A stretch of 64,000 nt of DNA from Halichoerus grypus (GCF_964656455.1 NC_135725.1:53389688-53453687); one strand, 5' to 3'. Shown: positions 10,531-23,199, counted from the stretch's first letter. Numbers and translations are program-made. Notes: a model not told the origin generated them from the sequence alone.

Positions 10531-11494
10531 GTGCACAGAAGAAAGAATTTGAAAAAAAAAAAAACAATACAGATCAGCCATCTTTGAGCACATGGGTCTC
10601 TGATATAACAAAGACTTAGGGATAATATATGGCAGTCTGTTTCACTTGTTTGGGAAGTTCACTGGATCTAAAGAAAAATCTTAATATTGTATCCATGTAA
10701 TTATTTCTCAATCCAAAGGTATTTAAGAAATGACTTACACATCTGAAAAAAATTGTTGGGAAGTTGCTTCATCCCCTTTCATTTCTGTCTTGATTGATCA
10801 TTAGTAGATTTAAAAAAAATCTGATGACTCTCAGGAAAAAGTTCTGATAAAATATTTCTGAGTTAAAAAAAAAATCTCTTCACCATTATCAAAGCTGCAA
10901 TACAGTTTTTCATGACTAGATTTTACTCCAAGAAAATCTCAAAACCCAGTTTCCTACATAATTCATCTTCTAACTTTGGCTCCGATCTCTTTGAATTGTT
11001 GTTTTAAACCTAAGGCATAATCAATGAAAATGTCCTGAGACACTTTTTAGAAAATTACTGCTACCCTACTCCTCAAAAAAAAAAAAAAAAAAAAAAAAAG
11101 TTAAGACTCTTACAGCAAAAAAATGATGTTAGATACCCAGATTTCATAACCCTTATAACCTCCATTTAAATGTAGATTTGGGGACAAAAGTATAAAAGAA
11201 AACTATGCATACCAAATTCTGTTGAATTGCCCTTTTTCCTGCTTTCTTAGGAATATTCATTTCATCTTTTAGTATCTTATAGCTTACAACTCATCTTGGA
11301 AAACACTTTGCACAGCGTTTGTGTTTATCCTTCAGTTTGCTTCTCTAATACCAGAGCAGAGGTATTATTGTATATTACTTAAGAACTGGGCCTCTGGAGT
11401 CATTTTGAAACATGGATCAACCCTAGTTTCTTCTGACACGGATATTGTTCCTTTTATAAGATATTGAAAAATATATTGAATGATACAGTTCAAC
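10531..11494. other. Intergenic DNA with a 25-bp A-run
   Basis: No gene or named repeat is recognised. A pure A-run occupies 11075-11099 with no retroposon body in front of it that I can identify. Confidence 0.45.
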
Positions 11495-11595
11495 AATTCT
11501 CTTATTCACTATGTATTTATTGAATAAATGCCTTGGGCAGGGACTAAGACTGAAGACGAAAACAGGGCAAGTCGCTGTCCTGGAAAAAAAAATCA
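11495..11595 (-). repeat. L2 3' end
   Basis: 'tattcactatgtatttattgaataaatgcc' followed by 'gggcaagtcgctgtcctgg' is the reverse complement of the L2 3' end. Confidence 0.6.
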
Positions 11596-11694
11596 TAGAT
11601 CATAAACTGCTGTTTCAGATACACTAGGAAATCTCCCTTTATTGCCTGCATACTTAAATTGTATGTAGGAGAATTTGTATCCACTCTAACGTGG

Positions 11695-11880
11695 TAACTG
11701 TGTGTCAGGCACCCTAACCTTGTCTATTAATGAACTCATGAGGTCATGATTCTCATGCTACAGAAAAGGAGACACCTGGACCCAGAATTCAACAGCATAT
11801 CTCCCTACTTTATTCAGCTAATAAGGAACAGACCCAGGGTTTAAACCTTGTGGTTTGTGAATCCAAAACTCAAGGTTGTT
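11695..11880 (-). repeat. MIR element
   Basis: Shows 'gtgtcaggcaccctaacc', 'aatgaactcatgaggtca', 'acagaaaaggagacacctgg', 'cagctaataaggaacagac' and 'gggtttaaacc' in antisense MIR order. Confidence 0.78.
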
Positions 11881-12559
11881 TTCATTTTGTTTTTGTTTTT
11901 GTTTCTTGGTTTGTTCTTAACTCAGTCTGCTTTTCTCTACTATCACTGCCTTTTCTGACAAAGTGGATGGAAGGCTGGTAACCAGATGATGGTAAGGACC
12001 AGTCCTTTTAAGTTCTTCCTCTGGGAAAGAGGCAAGATAGCAGACTCCAACTCCATCCAGTGGTGTTTTCACAATAGACATTCCAACTAGCTGTACACAG
12101 TCTCTGTATCTTATCATTACTGCCTCAGCCCTTCTACAGAAGGCAGATAGAGAAAAAGGGATGTGGGGAAAGGAAAAAATAGAAAGCAGGAAGGAGAGAG
12201 GGACAGGGAGATGGGTGGAATGTGTTTGCCTAGGGAAAGAGATACCTGTTTGCTGGAGCTGATGATCCACAGTAGAGGGTCAGAACTACACTGGATGAAT
12301 CAATTCCTGAGCTACAGTCATATCTCTGCAGAAAGCACCACATCATATTCAGTACTGTTCCCAAAATGTGTTCCTTTTAATAGTTTAGCCTAAGTAGTAT
12401 CTGGAGAATTTTGAAAGAAAAATCTATAGTAAAGATTAGGAAGGAGAGTGTAGACTCATGAGAAATAGTCTCTTCTCAGTGAAAGTTTATGACTCAATCC
12501 CCATAAAATAATTTTATTCTAGAAGGACCCATAAAATGATCTTGCCCAAGTCATATCTG
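11881..12559. other. Intergenic DNA, nothing firmly recognised
   Basis: Starts with a T/G-rich run (11885-11915). Overlapping open frames on both strands (11917-12270 minus, 12163-12393 plus) show no domain, conserved motif or splice context that would support a gene. Confidence 0.4.
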
Positions 12560-12675
12560 AACACATCAGGATGTAGAGATCCAGAGGGACTGAGTGAGTT
12601 GCTGAAAGCAAGCTGAGCTGGGAGCAGGACCTAGGCTTCCAGACCCTGTAATAAGTGTTCTCTGACTCATTTTAC
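12560..12675 (-). repeat. Probable MIR fragment
   Basis: 'agagggactgagtgagttgctgaaagcaagctgagctggg' followed by 'cctaggcttccagaccctgt' resembles the antisense MIR core. Confidence 0.5.
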
Positions 12676-13887
12676 CCTCAGAGGACACTGTTGCCAATGT
12701 CTAAGCACAGTGGTTAGGTTTATATTTAGCCCTTTCCTGCAATGACTGATCCCTGAGCTGGTCTGCTGCCCAGGAAAGGACAGGTGTGACCCTTCATAAG
12801 AAATGGCCCTGAACTCATGACAGTCTCTCTCAGTGATGCTGCTCAGTCACCTGAACACTGGAACATCAGTACAACCCTGGAAGTGATGAATGGGGGTGGA
12901 AAGAGGCTGACGGAAACCCAACTACACTGGCCTTTCCTGAGCCTGTTTCACATTCATTGGACTATGTCTTACTGGCATGTCCGTGGCCTTGTCAAATCTT
13001 TGCTTTAAATTTTCTCTTCTTACAAATAACCTCTCAATGAGAGTCATCACCAAAGTCTAGATTCAATTTTCATAGGTCATCTTTTAGGCTTTTTACATAG
13101 TTCTTAATAATACAGGATATTGCTTAGGGATCTTGAGGAGGTTTTAATTTACTTTCCTGAAATTTTTCTTTACATCATTATTCATTTTGCCAGGTACTTT
13201 TATAAGACAGTTTCACTGTTATGGATATAATTCTAGAGTCATGAGTCAATATTTTGTGTTCTCAGAAATATGATTTCAAATTAATAAAATATTAGGGAAA
13301 TTTGTTCATACTATATACATTGCCATATATTTAAAATAATTTGTAAGGACTTATGGAACTATGTTAATTATGAATATTGTTAAATTTTTCAATTATTTTG
13401 AATATGTTTAATAATAGGAAATCATACAGTTAAATAATATGAAGAATTTTTATATTAAAACTTAATTATAGAAAGTTGATTCTATTTCTAAAGCAGATCA
13501 GTGTTTATTATTTTAAAAATACAGGAATTTTAAAAAGTAAATTTTAATGAAAGCTACAGTAAGATGTCTTTGAATTAAAGGTAGCAAAACACATATTCTC
13601 TGATGTAAATTATTCAGTTAATTGGTGGAGTGATAAAAATTGGAAAACAGCTAAAAAGAATGATTCTGAGTCTTCCCACCATCTCCTTTTTGAGATAATA
13701 ACAGAAAGAATCCATCTCATGGCAAGACATACTATAATCTATTTCTGGTATTTTCCTTTTGTAAATCATGATTATGTTTTGACTTTTTCAATTATGAAAT
13801 CAGAAAGGACCTAGATATAGTAGTTATTCAAGCCCAAAAAGTATAGACAGAATTGAATTCAAAGGTTCTCAATACCCGTCTTATTAC
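12676..13887. other. Intergenic DNA, AT-rich in its second half
   Basis: 12676-13010 has balanced composition and no recognised repeat. 13080-13880 is strongly AT-rich. No exon-like sequence is recognised. Confidence 0.45.
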
Positions 13888-14074
13888 TTTTTTTTTAAGA
13901 GTTGTTCATTTATTTGAGAGAGAGAGAGTGCGCAAACGGGGGGAGGGGCAGAGGGAGAGAGAATCCTGAAGCAGACTCCATGCTGAGCGCAGAGCCTGAC
14001 ACGGAGTTAAGATCATGACCTGAGCTAAACTCAAGAGCTGGCCTCTCAACCGACTGAGCCATCCAGGCACCCCC
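13888..14074 (-). mobile_element. SINEC (tRNA-derived carnivoran SINE)
   Basis: Begins with a T-run (the poly-A tail of the minus-strand copy) and a GA-rich tract, and ends with the head 'gactgagccatccaggcacccc'. All parts of a full-length SINEC are present. It is moderately diverged. Confidence 0.93.
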
Positions 14075-14624
14075 TGTTGTCTTAACAGATCTTCTGAAAA
14101 AGGTTCTGGTTTGCTCCAGTATTTATAGCATTTACTTATACATGTCCTAATACTGTACCCCAAACTTTGCCCACTGCCTTACCATACTTCATATTAAATC
14201 AGTGTGCTATTATCATTCTTATTGCTGTTCATTGAATCTAAAGGCTGAAAGAAATTTCTGAAGTTTTATAATCACTCTTCAGGTTCCAGGGAATCATCAC
14301 TAAAGCAAGACAAATGAGCCATGATTTGTGCCAGCCCTGTCCCTGTGAAGTACATTCTAATCCCTAGATGGGCATATCTTCAACATCTTTCTGGTTTTGC
14401 ACCGTGACTCTACTATTAAAAATGTCTTTCCATTTCTTTTTCATGGAAAGATCATAGCTTTTTTTCTTAAGTCAGGTTTTCTAAGTCCCCCAACCCCAAG
14501 TATTAAGAATGTTGCCCATTTCCTTTTATGCCCCTAAGCAATTTGATGTAAGCCTCTATTATTACACTTATATTGTAATAATTTGTTTATAGAATATTGA
14601 AATATTAATCATAAATGGTAACTT
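14075..14624. other. Intergenic DNA
   Basis: No repeat, exon or RNA gene is recognised. Confidence 0.4.
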
Positions 14625-14860
14625 ACTATGCTTCTGTCTCAGTGCCTACCACATAACCAGGGCTCAATAATTATTTGCTGATGAAATAATCTGTTCATAA
14701 TGTATTTATACCACTGAAATGAAAAGTCTGATGTAGAATGCAATCAATCTTTATCAAGGAAGTTTTGTCATTCACTCATTTAGCATCTGCTATGTGCAAG
14801 CATGTCTAACTCTCCTCTGCTTCCTGTAACACATAGTAGATGCTCATCAAATATTAATGT
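14625..14860 (+). repeat. L2-like 3' end fragments
   Basis: Two pieces look like L2 3' ends: 'cagtgcctaccacataacca...gctcaataattatttgctgatgaa' (14640-14695) and 'gtaacacatagtagatgctcatcaaatatt' (14826-14856). Confidence 0.5.
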
Positions 14861-15014
14861 ATTTCCTTTTTCCTTTCCTTTCCCTCCCTCTGCAGCCATT
14901 TCTCACATGTAGTCAAATAACACATTTGTTATTATGTACTCATACTCTTTAAATAAGTATAATGATGTATTAAACTTCTGTTTCTTTTCTTTAATTTTTT
15001 GGCCTTTACATTTT

Positions 15015-15085
15015 TCCATTTTATTAAGTTTTTAATTTTAATTTCAGTATAATTAACACACAGTGTTATATTAGTTTCAGGTGTT
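15015..15085 (-). mobile_element. Extremely truncated L1 3'-end stub with target-site duplication
   Basis: About 70 bp matching the reverse complement of a carnivoran L1 3' end ('ttttaattttaatttcagtat', then 'cacagtgttatattagtttcagg'). It is bracketed by a 13-bp direct repeat GCCTTTACATTTT at about 15002-15014 and 15086-15098. Both halves support a retrotransposed, heavily 5'-truncated insertion. Confidence 0.78.
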
Positions 15086-15423
15086 GCCTTTACATTTTCA
15101 AAACAATTTCAGTACCCCTTAAGTTATTTTATCCCTCTCTTATGCATAGAATAAATAAAAAAATAGCTAATTTCAGTCTACACCAGGTTCTTCAATGTTT
15201 ATCTTTTTCATTCTAGAAGGGACAAGACTCTCAGACAGTAATTCACAGGAATATGCAAATGATGTAAGTGTGGCTCCTCCCAGGTAATTCTTTTCTTCTT
15301 TTCTTTTCTTTTTTTTTTTTTTTAATAGGGGACCAGTTACTAGTAATCAAATGACATGAATGCCTGATGTGAAGTTTCTGGGTTTATGGCACCTGGGGGA
15401 GGAGAGGTAGGTAGTAGGCATAC

Positions 15424-15655
15424 TAGCTAAGAGAATAACTTGTAGGGTCAGATAGACCTGAGTTTGAATCTCAACTCTACCACTTACCAGCTGTGTAATT
15501 TTGGCAAGATGCTTAACCTCTGTGAGTCATAAAGTCTTCATATTTAGATGTGGAATTACACTACCAAATAGGCTTTAATTTATGCAAAATGAAAGCACAG
15601 TGGTTGGTAAATAGTAAGTGCTCAACTGATAGCTTTATTTATTAATTACCATTAC
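15424..15655 (+). repeat. MIR element
   Basis: Clear MIR order: 'gacctgagtttgaatctcaa', 'ctctaccacttaccagctgtg', 'tgcttaacctctgtgagtc' and 'agtaagtgctcaactgatag'. Confidence 0.9.
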
Positions 15656-16041
15656 AATAACATAAAAACCGATATCCCTTCCAGAACACTTTTTAGTTGC
15701 CATAAAATAAATTTCTGCTTTTATAAGAATTACATGACATGAGAAAGATCTGTGATTTTGACTTTCCACTTAAGGTTTTTATTTGAAATCTATTAGATTT
15801 TTCTGTTTTGCTATCATATATCCTCTCTCTTTCATAACTGATCTTCATATAGACTTTCCATTATTTCTAAGTCTTAGTCATTTTGGAGAATGACCCCCTT
15901 GTCTTTGAGATGCTCCCTAGAATTCTTTAAAGTGAATTTTGTGTTTTCCCCTTCACTTATATTCCAAGTCAAAGATCCCAAAGATGCTTTACAAATTTGG
16001 TAACCAATCATCTAGCTATTTACTTTTATATGTTGTGTGAG

Positions 16042-16076
<35 letters not shown>

Positions 16077-17819
16077 GTATATAAATCTACACATACTGAT
16101 TTCCTTACCATTCCTCAAATTCTATTATGACCGCTCACTTGCACCATTCCCTGCAGAGTCAGTACTTAAAGTCATGCCTGCATTCTAGAATTCATCAGCT
16201 TCGGGGTTGTATGCCTGCATGATAAAGTTTTACCTATGTGTACATGCATGTGATGGGAGTGTGGGGGAAGGGGTTGTACAAAGAGAGATTCAATAACCAA
16301 AAGTTCTAGCTGTATAATTTAGACAGTTTTACAGCAGCTTAATTTTCTTTCCTTCTGCCATTTTGTTGCACTGTGTGAAGAAGAAATTGGTAAAATTAAT
16401 CAGGCCCTAAGATCTGGTAATTGGATATCACATGTAAAGATCCCCAAGCCTTACATCTTCTTGATATAATTGATGAAGATGTTCTAAGTACAATGTAAGT
16501 CTCTGTGCTAAGTGTAATATAATGCAAATGCTTGACCAGATGATTTTGTAAGGGCAATATCCATTTTTCAAAATTAAACAACTGACATTTTAAATGCCCA
16601 AAGGCTCTGGTATTGTACATATTATTGATTAAACCGACATTTTAAAATTACTATAGTGCAAAAGAGCTCATTAAAATAGAAAACTAAATTTTTTTGGCTT
16701 TTAATAGTTCAAAATTGGCCTGAACACTAATAGTGCAAATGTCTGGCTAAGTACCAGGTGGAAAATTTGTATCAATATTCAAAGGTCCTGAAATACCATT
16801 TCATTTCATAGAGTACAATCATGGGACTGTTTTCAAAGTACATAGATATATAAACAGTAAGCAAAACACCTGCTCATTAATCTTGGACCATGCTTTTTAT
16901 CCATAATGAATAGTCAACTTCTAGACCTAATCCTATACTTTACTACTCTCTAGAGACAATAACAAGCCTCTAAATGCAGTTTCACACCCATTTGAACATT
17001 TTCATCTGATAAGTTATACTTGCTGGATATTCATTTCAGCCTGTTTGTTTTTCTTGGCTTAGATTATATGAGAACAGATTTCAATAATCATTTCCAGTGA
17101 TATGAGTGTCTAAACATCCATAGTCCACTGAGCATCCAATTTTAAAACAGTGAAATTCATGTTGAATATAAGAAAAAGATACCTTTAAAAGATGTGTCAT
17201 TTCAAATTCAGTGTTGCACTTGTGATAAGTATTCATCTTAACAGAGATGAATCATTACACTACTTTTCAAAGTATTTACATTATTGACCATATTTATGGG
17301 AGAAAAAGCAGGGGAGATGACAAAAAAAATGTACCTGGACAATGATGAAAAAATAAAATTTAATAAAGAGGAATCATTATAACCCACAAACTATCCATGA
17401 AGGTGGCTAACTATATAGGTTAGGAAACACTGATTTATTTATATACTAGACAACATGTCAGCTCATATTTAAAGCTAGGCACAGCCTTTATATAGGGGAG
17501 AAATATAAATGATATTGTACTAGAGAAGGGGCATTTTTGAGACTCTTAATATTACTCCCTTTTACAAGGTAGGGCTTCATTTTCACTATAACTAAGATTT
17601 ACATCAAGTTAATTTTCAATGGTATGTTTGAATTTTCAAATGATAATCTATAATTGGCCAAGTCAAGTGAAATTCCTTGTTCATTTTTAAAATGCCAAAG
17701 GCAGAAATTATGAGAAACTGAGACTATCGTGATACTACGCTGGAGGCTCTTCTATAATATGTCTTCTGAAAAAAAAAAAAAGAAAAGAAAAAATTGTCCA
17801 TCATTTGGCACTCCTCACT
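15656..17819. other. Intergenic DNA with a GT microsatellite
   Basis: No exon or named repeat is recognised in about 2.1 kb, apart from the (TG)n tract at 16044-16074. The open frames at 15997-16188 and 16396-16620 carry no recognisable domain; the first is created partly by the microsatellite. Confidence 0.45.
16044..16074 (+). repeat. (TG)n microsatellite
   Basis: About 15 uninterrupted TG units. Confidence 0.97.
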
Positions 17820-17847
17820 ACTCATTTGAGTGAACATATGTAGGTCA

Positions 17848-17912
17848 TTCATCCTCCCCCTGCAACCCCCCACCGTGTCCCCGTCTCCCCCCCACCGTGC
17901 CCCCTCCCCCAG
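17848..17912. repeat. C-rich low-complexity patch
   Basis: About 65 bp with several C-runs (CCTCCCCC, CCCCCCACCGTG twice) in an otherwise AT-rich stretch. Confidence 0.6.
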
Positions 17913-18189
17913 GTCTGTCTTTACTCCGCACTGTGCTTGTTCAATCTATCACATTAACCTTTGCATGCTCTTTGCAGAAACTTACTCAATAAATCCATGC
18001 AGGCTCAAACTAAATAGAATTATGGTATATTTTTGTTTATTTTGGTTTGTTTGTTTTAGTGGAAATGTACAAAGTATGGTTTTTGTTGATGCCAATTCTA
18101 TTTTCTGATTTCCCAAAACAGGGTTATACAATAACATAGTTGTATTGTAATAAGATATAATGACTGTGCCAAAAATCATAAAATGAGAA

Positions 18190-19080
18190 GCTGCCAAGTT
18201 ACAGTTATTAGCATTGACTCAGTGAATGGGGAAAAAAGGAGAAAGAAGTGTCAGCTGCATAAAGCATGGGAAAAAGTAAAAGGTTTGCAATATTGCAAAA
18301 AAGGGTCAGTTAACTTTGAACAGGCTCCTGAAATTCTGAACCAAAACCTCATCCCTTAAAACAGTTGTATGCTCATTCCTATAATTACACATATGGTAAA
18401 AACTGAACCTTCGCATGCACAGTTGCTGTGGCTACGGTAAACACTGGAAGGCAGAAATACATTACCTCTAGCAGAGGGTATCACAATGACCCCATTAAAC
18501 TTTAAGGATTCACTTTATGATCTCAGCTCATTAGTCCCATAAATAGCAGGTGTCGTGACAAAAGGAAGCACTTAGAAGGGAAGACTTCTCAGTCAAACAT
18601 GCACTGAGCCAAGAACAAGCTCAGAAGTTATCAAAACAAAGCGTCACAAGTTTGAAATAAATTAGCTTGCTTGGGCACAAACTGAATACCGTGTCTGTGT
18701 TTTTTCAGTGCCTAAACATAATCTATTCACCGCAGGCTTTTTCTAGACCTAAAATCTCATGCTGTCAACATTATCTGTAACCACACTCCTTTAAATGGAG
18801 AAGTGTCACTGCTTCAGGTGACATGGTTTCATTAAGGGAAATTGCCCGAGGAAGGATGCAGGTGTATCTGCCATTCAAAAGCCCAAAAGGTATGTTCCTC
18901 ATTTAAAAATAAACTCATTTAAACAAGGAGAACTAATTACCACATTAATTTATTGTCAACACAACTAAGTACAGGCAGGCGGATATAATAACATGTGTGT
19001 AAACTATTAAGCAAGCAGAATAAAGAGGAAACCACTGTAAGTCACCTTCATGGTACTGCACAAATACTCACTAAAAGCCA
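18190..19080. promoter_or_regulatory. Candidate conserved noncoding element
   Basis: About 0.9 kb of repeat-free, high-complexity sequence with no reading frame. It includes an RFX X-box-like word (GTTGCTGTGGCTAC near 18422), a TGACTCAG AP-1-like word near 18214, and TAATTA homeodomain-type words near 18934. The call rests on composition and lack of repeats only; conservation cannot be seen from one sequence. Confidence 0.3.
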
Positions 19081-19209
19081 CATTGTAGGTTCTGTTTTGT
19101 CAGTTCATTAATATTATTATACAAATATCTGTGCCCATATATTCCCATAATGCTTCATCTGCCTTTCTTTAGCCCCTTAGCTCATTTTGATTTCTCCATG
19201 TGTATGGTG

Positions 19210-19756
19210 GACAAACTCTAGGATGGCCGCCATGATCCTCTTCCAATGGTGTTTATGCCCTTTCAACATCCCCCTCCCTTGATTGTGAACGGGGCTTGTG
19301 ATTTGAGTCTAAACAATAGCATATCGCAGAAGTGATGGGATGTCATGTCTGTTCCATGATTATGTAAAGACTATCTTATAGCAGACACTTTATTCAGTCC
19401 GTGATGCCTTGACAAGTACACAGTTCTATTAGGGAAGCCCTAATGGCAAAGAACTGTGGGTAGTGTTTAGAAAATGTGAGCATTTCTAAATGTGCGCTGA
19501 AGACAGTCAGTAGAGGCTTAAGTTGGCCTTGAGTTACAGCCAGCAAAGAGACAGGGTCCTTGGTCCTACAACTACAAGAAAATGAACCTGCCAATCAACT
19601 TGGACATGGACCTGCCCCTGAGCAATGGACCCATCTAATCTGAGCCTAGAACTCCCGACTCACAGAAACTGTGAGATAAGGATGTGTATTGTGTTGTTTT
19701 GTTAAACTGCTGAATTTGTGTTAATTTGTTATGTAGCAATAGAAAATGTATACAGT
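19210..19756 (+). repeat. Probable MaLR (MLT1-like) solo LTR
   Basis: The segment follows the layout of an old ERVL-MaLR LTR: 'gggcttgtgatttgagtctaaacaatag...gcagaagtgatgggatg' in the first third and 'aaactgtgagataag...ttgttttgttaaactgctgaatttgtg...ttgttatgtagcaatagaaaa' at the end. No internal coding region is present. The family name is from memory of the consensus layout. Confidence 0.6.
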
Positions 19757-20063
19757 GTATATTAAGATAAGATAGTATTACTCATGACTAGCAGTACCAC
19801 CATCGACCCATTGTTCAAGCTAGATTGTCTTCTGCAACTTCTCCAACTTTCCTCCCTCACTCTATTAGTCATGAAACCCAATTCTCTGAAATGTCACTTG
19901 ATTATTTTTATCCTTTGATCTCTGCCTACTCTTACTGCCTTGGGACAAGCAATCATCATTTCCCACCTGGAAAAATTGTTGGCATCTGTTTCTAGAGCAT
20001 TTTATTTTCCCTTCATGAGTAGTTTTGCAAATATTTTTCAAAATTGTTTCAAGAGATATTATC
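19757..20063. other. Intergenic DNA
   Basis: No feature is recognised between the LTR-like element and the SINE target site. Confidence 0.4.
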
Positions 20064-20080
20064 AAAACTATACATAGGAA

Positions 20081-20290
20081 GGGGTGCCTGGATGGCTCAA
20101 TCAGCTAAGCAAGCTTTCAACTCTTGATATGGGCTCAGGTCATGATCTCAGGGTTGTGAGTTGGAGCCCCACATCAGGCTCTGTACTGAGTGTGGAGCCT
20201 GCTTAAGATTCTTTCTCTCCCTCTTCCTCTCTGCCCCTCCACCAGTTGCGCGCATGCATTCACTCTCTTGCTCTTAAAAAAAAAAAAAAC
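20081..20290 (+). mobile_element. SINEC, older type, with 17-bp target-site duplication
   Basis: Head 'ggggtgcctggatggctcaa', older-type body ('gttgtgagttggagccccac', 'gtggagcctgcttaagattc') and an A-rich tail. Flanking direct repeats of AAAACTATACAKAGGAA lie at 20064-20080 and 20296-20312 with one mismatch. Confidence 0.95.
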
Positions 20291-20569
20291 AACCAAAAAC
20301 TATACAGAGGAAGATAGAAATGCTTTGTCTTTAATATTTCTATGTCTTTCACTGGTTTATCACAAACCATCCCACCCAATTCCCACTTCCTCAGGCAAAT
20401 TCCTCAGTCCTCCACTCTATCTTCCTCCTTCACTTCTCCTGACAATGAATCTTTTAGATACCTCACAACCCTTCACATTCTATCATGCCAACTCACTCCC
20501 AAGGATTGACTAAAAGATTAAAATAGGTTTATTCTATTTGCATTTTAACAAAGACTCATACAGACACAC

Positions 20570-20850
20570 TGCCATCACATGGTGTTTTTCAAATGTATCT
20601 TCCTAGTGGAACCATTCTTGAAAATAAAATGTATAAAAATGTAAAAAAAATGTTTTTCATTATATAGAACAGATAAAAGTGGGGTTGAATGTAGGTGGTG
20701 CTGTGGAGGGACAAGTGGGTGGGGTTTGTAGCAAATCTGGTGCAATGCTGGCCAAACCTCCACTGAACAGACACAGGGTCAGCCCAGCAGCATCTCTTAG
20801 GAACCATGGCTCTGAGTACGACAGTTTGAAAACCACTGCTTTAAAGCAAA
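20570..20850 (+). repeat. Probable hAT-type DNA transposon remnant
   Basis: The segment ends in 'acagtttgaaaaccactgct', a hAT/Charlie-type terminal word, and starts near 'atggtgtttttcaaatgtat'. This suggests a nonautonomous element with related termini. The open frame 20679-21134 spans its edge and has no domain. Confidence 0.45.
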
Positions 20851-21554
20851 ATAATTATTCTCTGATAAGGATGTGTTTCAATGATTGTCAAGAGATTCTG
20901 GTAGACATTCTTGATGCGATCAGGTCATTCTGTCAAAAATTTAATTCACAAGACGCCAGTTCACCCTCGAATTCTTTACATTCTCAAATCACATATAACA
21001 TTAATGTATTATTTTCACCAACCTTGCTTATTTTCATGAAGGCTGACCCTGGGGTAAAGCTGATTTGTGGAAACAAAATATTCATAAAATGTAGGCTTTT
21101 TCATTCTTTCCCACATTACAGTAAATGCACTTGAGGCCATCTCTGACCTTTACTGCTTTGGATCAAAAATTGACTTTTTTCTCCCTATAGCCTCTATCCT
21201 CCATGTGCAAGCAAACCTTATGTCTTAATCGCTGATAGAATGTTTTGTTTAGCCTCCCTACTGTATCCTTATGGAACTGAGGGAGGAAAACTGTTTCTTA
21301 AAAAGAAGGAACACATCTATATACTAAAAAATTGAAGAGAATATCCATCTCATATCTTACTGATCTTGGGAATGTCGGCTAACTTGTAGCCAACATTTAT
21401 ATAATGAATGTGCATATTATATCATGAAAGTGATTTATGTCTCCACGTGGAGTTTTAGCAAAGAGGATTTTAAAAGCTTGCATAATAATATGGATGTATC
21501 TGGCTACTACCATTGTAATAGATTATTATTGTGAAATAATGACCTAGTAGCATC
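20851..21554. other. Intergenic DNA
   Basis: No repeat, exon or RNA gene is recognised. Confidence 0.4.
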
Positions 21555-21780
21555 AACAGCTAGAATTTATTGAATTCTTACTATATGTCAGAGCAAAGCT
21601 ATGGACTATATATAATGCAATTCACCAAGACACATATAATTTGTTATTAAATCCATCTAACAAATTCGGAAAATGAAACTAAAATGAATGAGAAAACTTC
21701 AAAGCAGAGACATCAGTAAGTCCCAGAGTTGGGATCTGATCTCAGTTCTCATTATCTGCAAAGCTTAATTCTGGATTGGA
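21555..21780 (-). repeat. MIR, diverged
   Basis: 'tattgaattcttactatatgtcagagcaaagct', then 'gcagagacatcagtaagtcccagagttgggatctga' matches the antisense MIR layout with many changes. Confidence 0.6.
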
Positions 21781-22049
21781 AAAAGTACAGAAATGTTAAA
21801 TGAATGACGATTCATAGTAATTGATATTTGCACTGTGACATCCTCATATCAATTTCTAAGTTTCAGTACCAAGAGTCTTAATAATGTTATTAGTATTAGC
21901 AGGAAAAAAATGTTAAATTACTGTATAGTTTTGTTTTGCTGCTAAAGTAATCCCAAACTTCACTACGTTTCAGGGACATATGTTTAAAGCCAATATGCTC
22001 TGACACCTAAAATTTGGTACCATTTCTCACTTTTACTTCTGTAACAGAT

Positions 22050-22190
22050 AGTTCATTCATTTAATAATTTATCCATTAAATATTTACTGCATTCCTACCA
22101 TTGATCAGGCATTTTACTATGTACTTGAGATGAAGGAATCTTAAAAGGCCATCCTTGCAGTGACCCCCAGATTTAGCAAAAGACCGTGAA
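22050..22190 (-). repeat. L2 3' end
   Basis: 'tagttcattcatttaataattta...aaatatttactgcattcctaccattgatcaggcattttacta' is the antisense L2 3' end. Confidence 0.68.
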
Positions 22191-23199
22191 AATATAATAA
22201 TTATTCTACCACACATACATACAGGTGAAATGGAAGCACAAAAAAGGCATCTGCTCACGTCTAGTCTTGTTCCAGAGTTAACCTTAGATTCTGATGAGAT
22301 CCCCTTCTTATCAAGCTTACTCTGAACTCTATCTTGGAGTTAGGTCTTCTTCAAAGTATGGTTCTGAAATGTCAGGCTTGTCTAATATCAAGAGTCCTTT
22401 TAGAATTTGAAAAAATACTGTGGCTTGAAAAGGCTGGTGGGATGGTGGGTAAAATGTATTTCTTCTTTAGAAATTTATTTCTTATAATTATTAATATGCT
22501 TTTTATTTCTCTAAATCAACGCTTTGATAAGCCTCCTTCTCATCATGATGGTGATAGCACTTCTACCTGGGTGAAATATATTCTCTCTACGTATATCCTA
22601 TTAGAAGATGGTACTTACCCAATCTATTCTTACCAACAAGTATGATACACTAACCATATCAATATCCACGTGCCTACTGACATTTCGAGCATATAAGATG
22701 ATAATTAGTGAAAATATTAGATTATTATGGTTTCTAGCTATAACTTCTATAGCCCAGTTAAAAACTCCTACACTAAGCAATTTCTAATTGAATATGTGGT
22801 TTTCCAAAAGATCTTTCGTGAGTTAGTTGTTTGGATATGGAACCCATTTTTTTTCCTTTAAAGATTGTGATTACAGATTATGTTCCCAGACCAGTCTCTC
22901 ATTGTTATATATTAATTCAAATATGGTAGATAAGTATTAACAGCACAGACTTGTATTCTGTCTCCTGGGTCCCATACGATTCTGAAGGAAGAAGGATAAG
23001 GAAGAAATATGCTTTATAATTCCTTGTACCAAATTCTTTCTATGGGTAAATTTTTGAATATGTGAATTATTCTTTTAGCATCTTACTATTTCTTTTCTGT
23101 ATCTGTATTCATATTTTCAGTAAATTCACTCATTGCCATACCTCAAATGGCCCTTCCTATCACCCAAAGGATTTCCTGATGAAAATAATGCCTATACCA
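22191..23199. other. Intergenic DNA
   Basis: No recognised feature. The 103-codon frame at 22334-22645 (+) is hydrophobic but lacks homology that I can identify. Confidence 0.4.

Noticed and set aside
11075..11099. Poly-A tail of a processed pseudogene
   Set aside because: No coding-like or retroposon body precedes it and no target duplication was found, so it is treated as a simple A-run.
15997..16188. Frame with a (CV)n repeat
   Set aside because: The repeat is the (TG)n microsatellite in translation.
20679..21134. 151-codon open frame on the plus strand
   Set aside because: Starts inside a DNA-transposon-like repeat, has no recognisable domain, and lies in low-GC single-copy DNA with no splice or promoter context.
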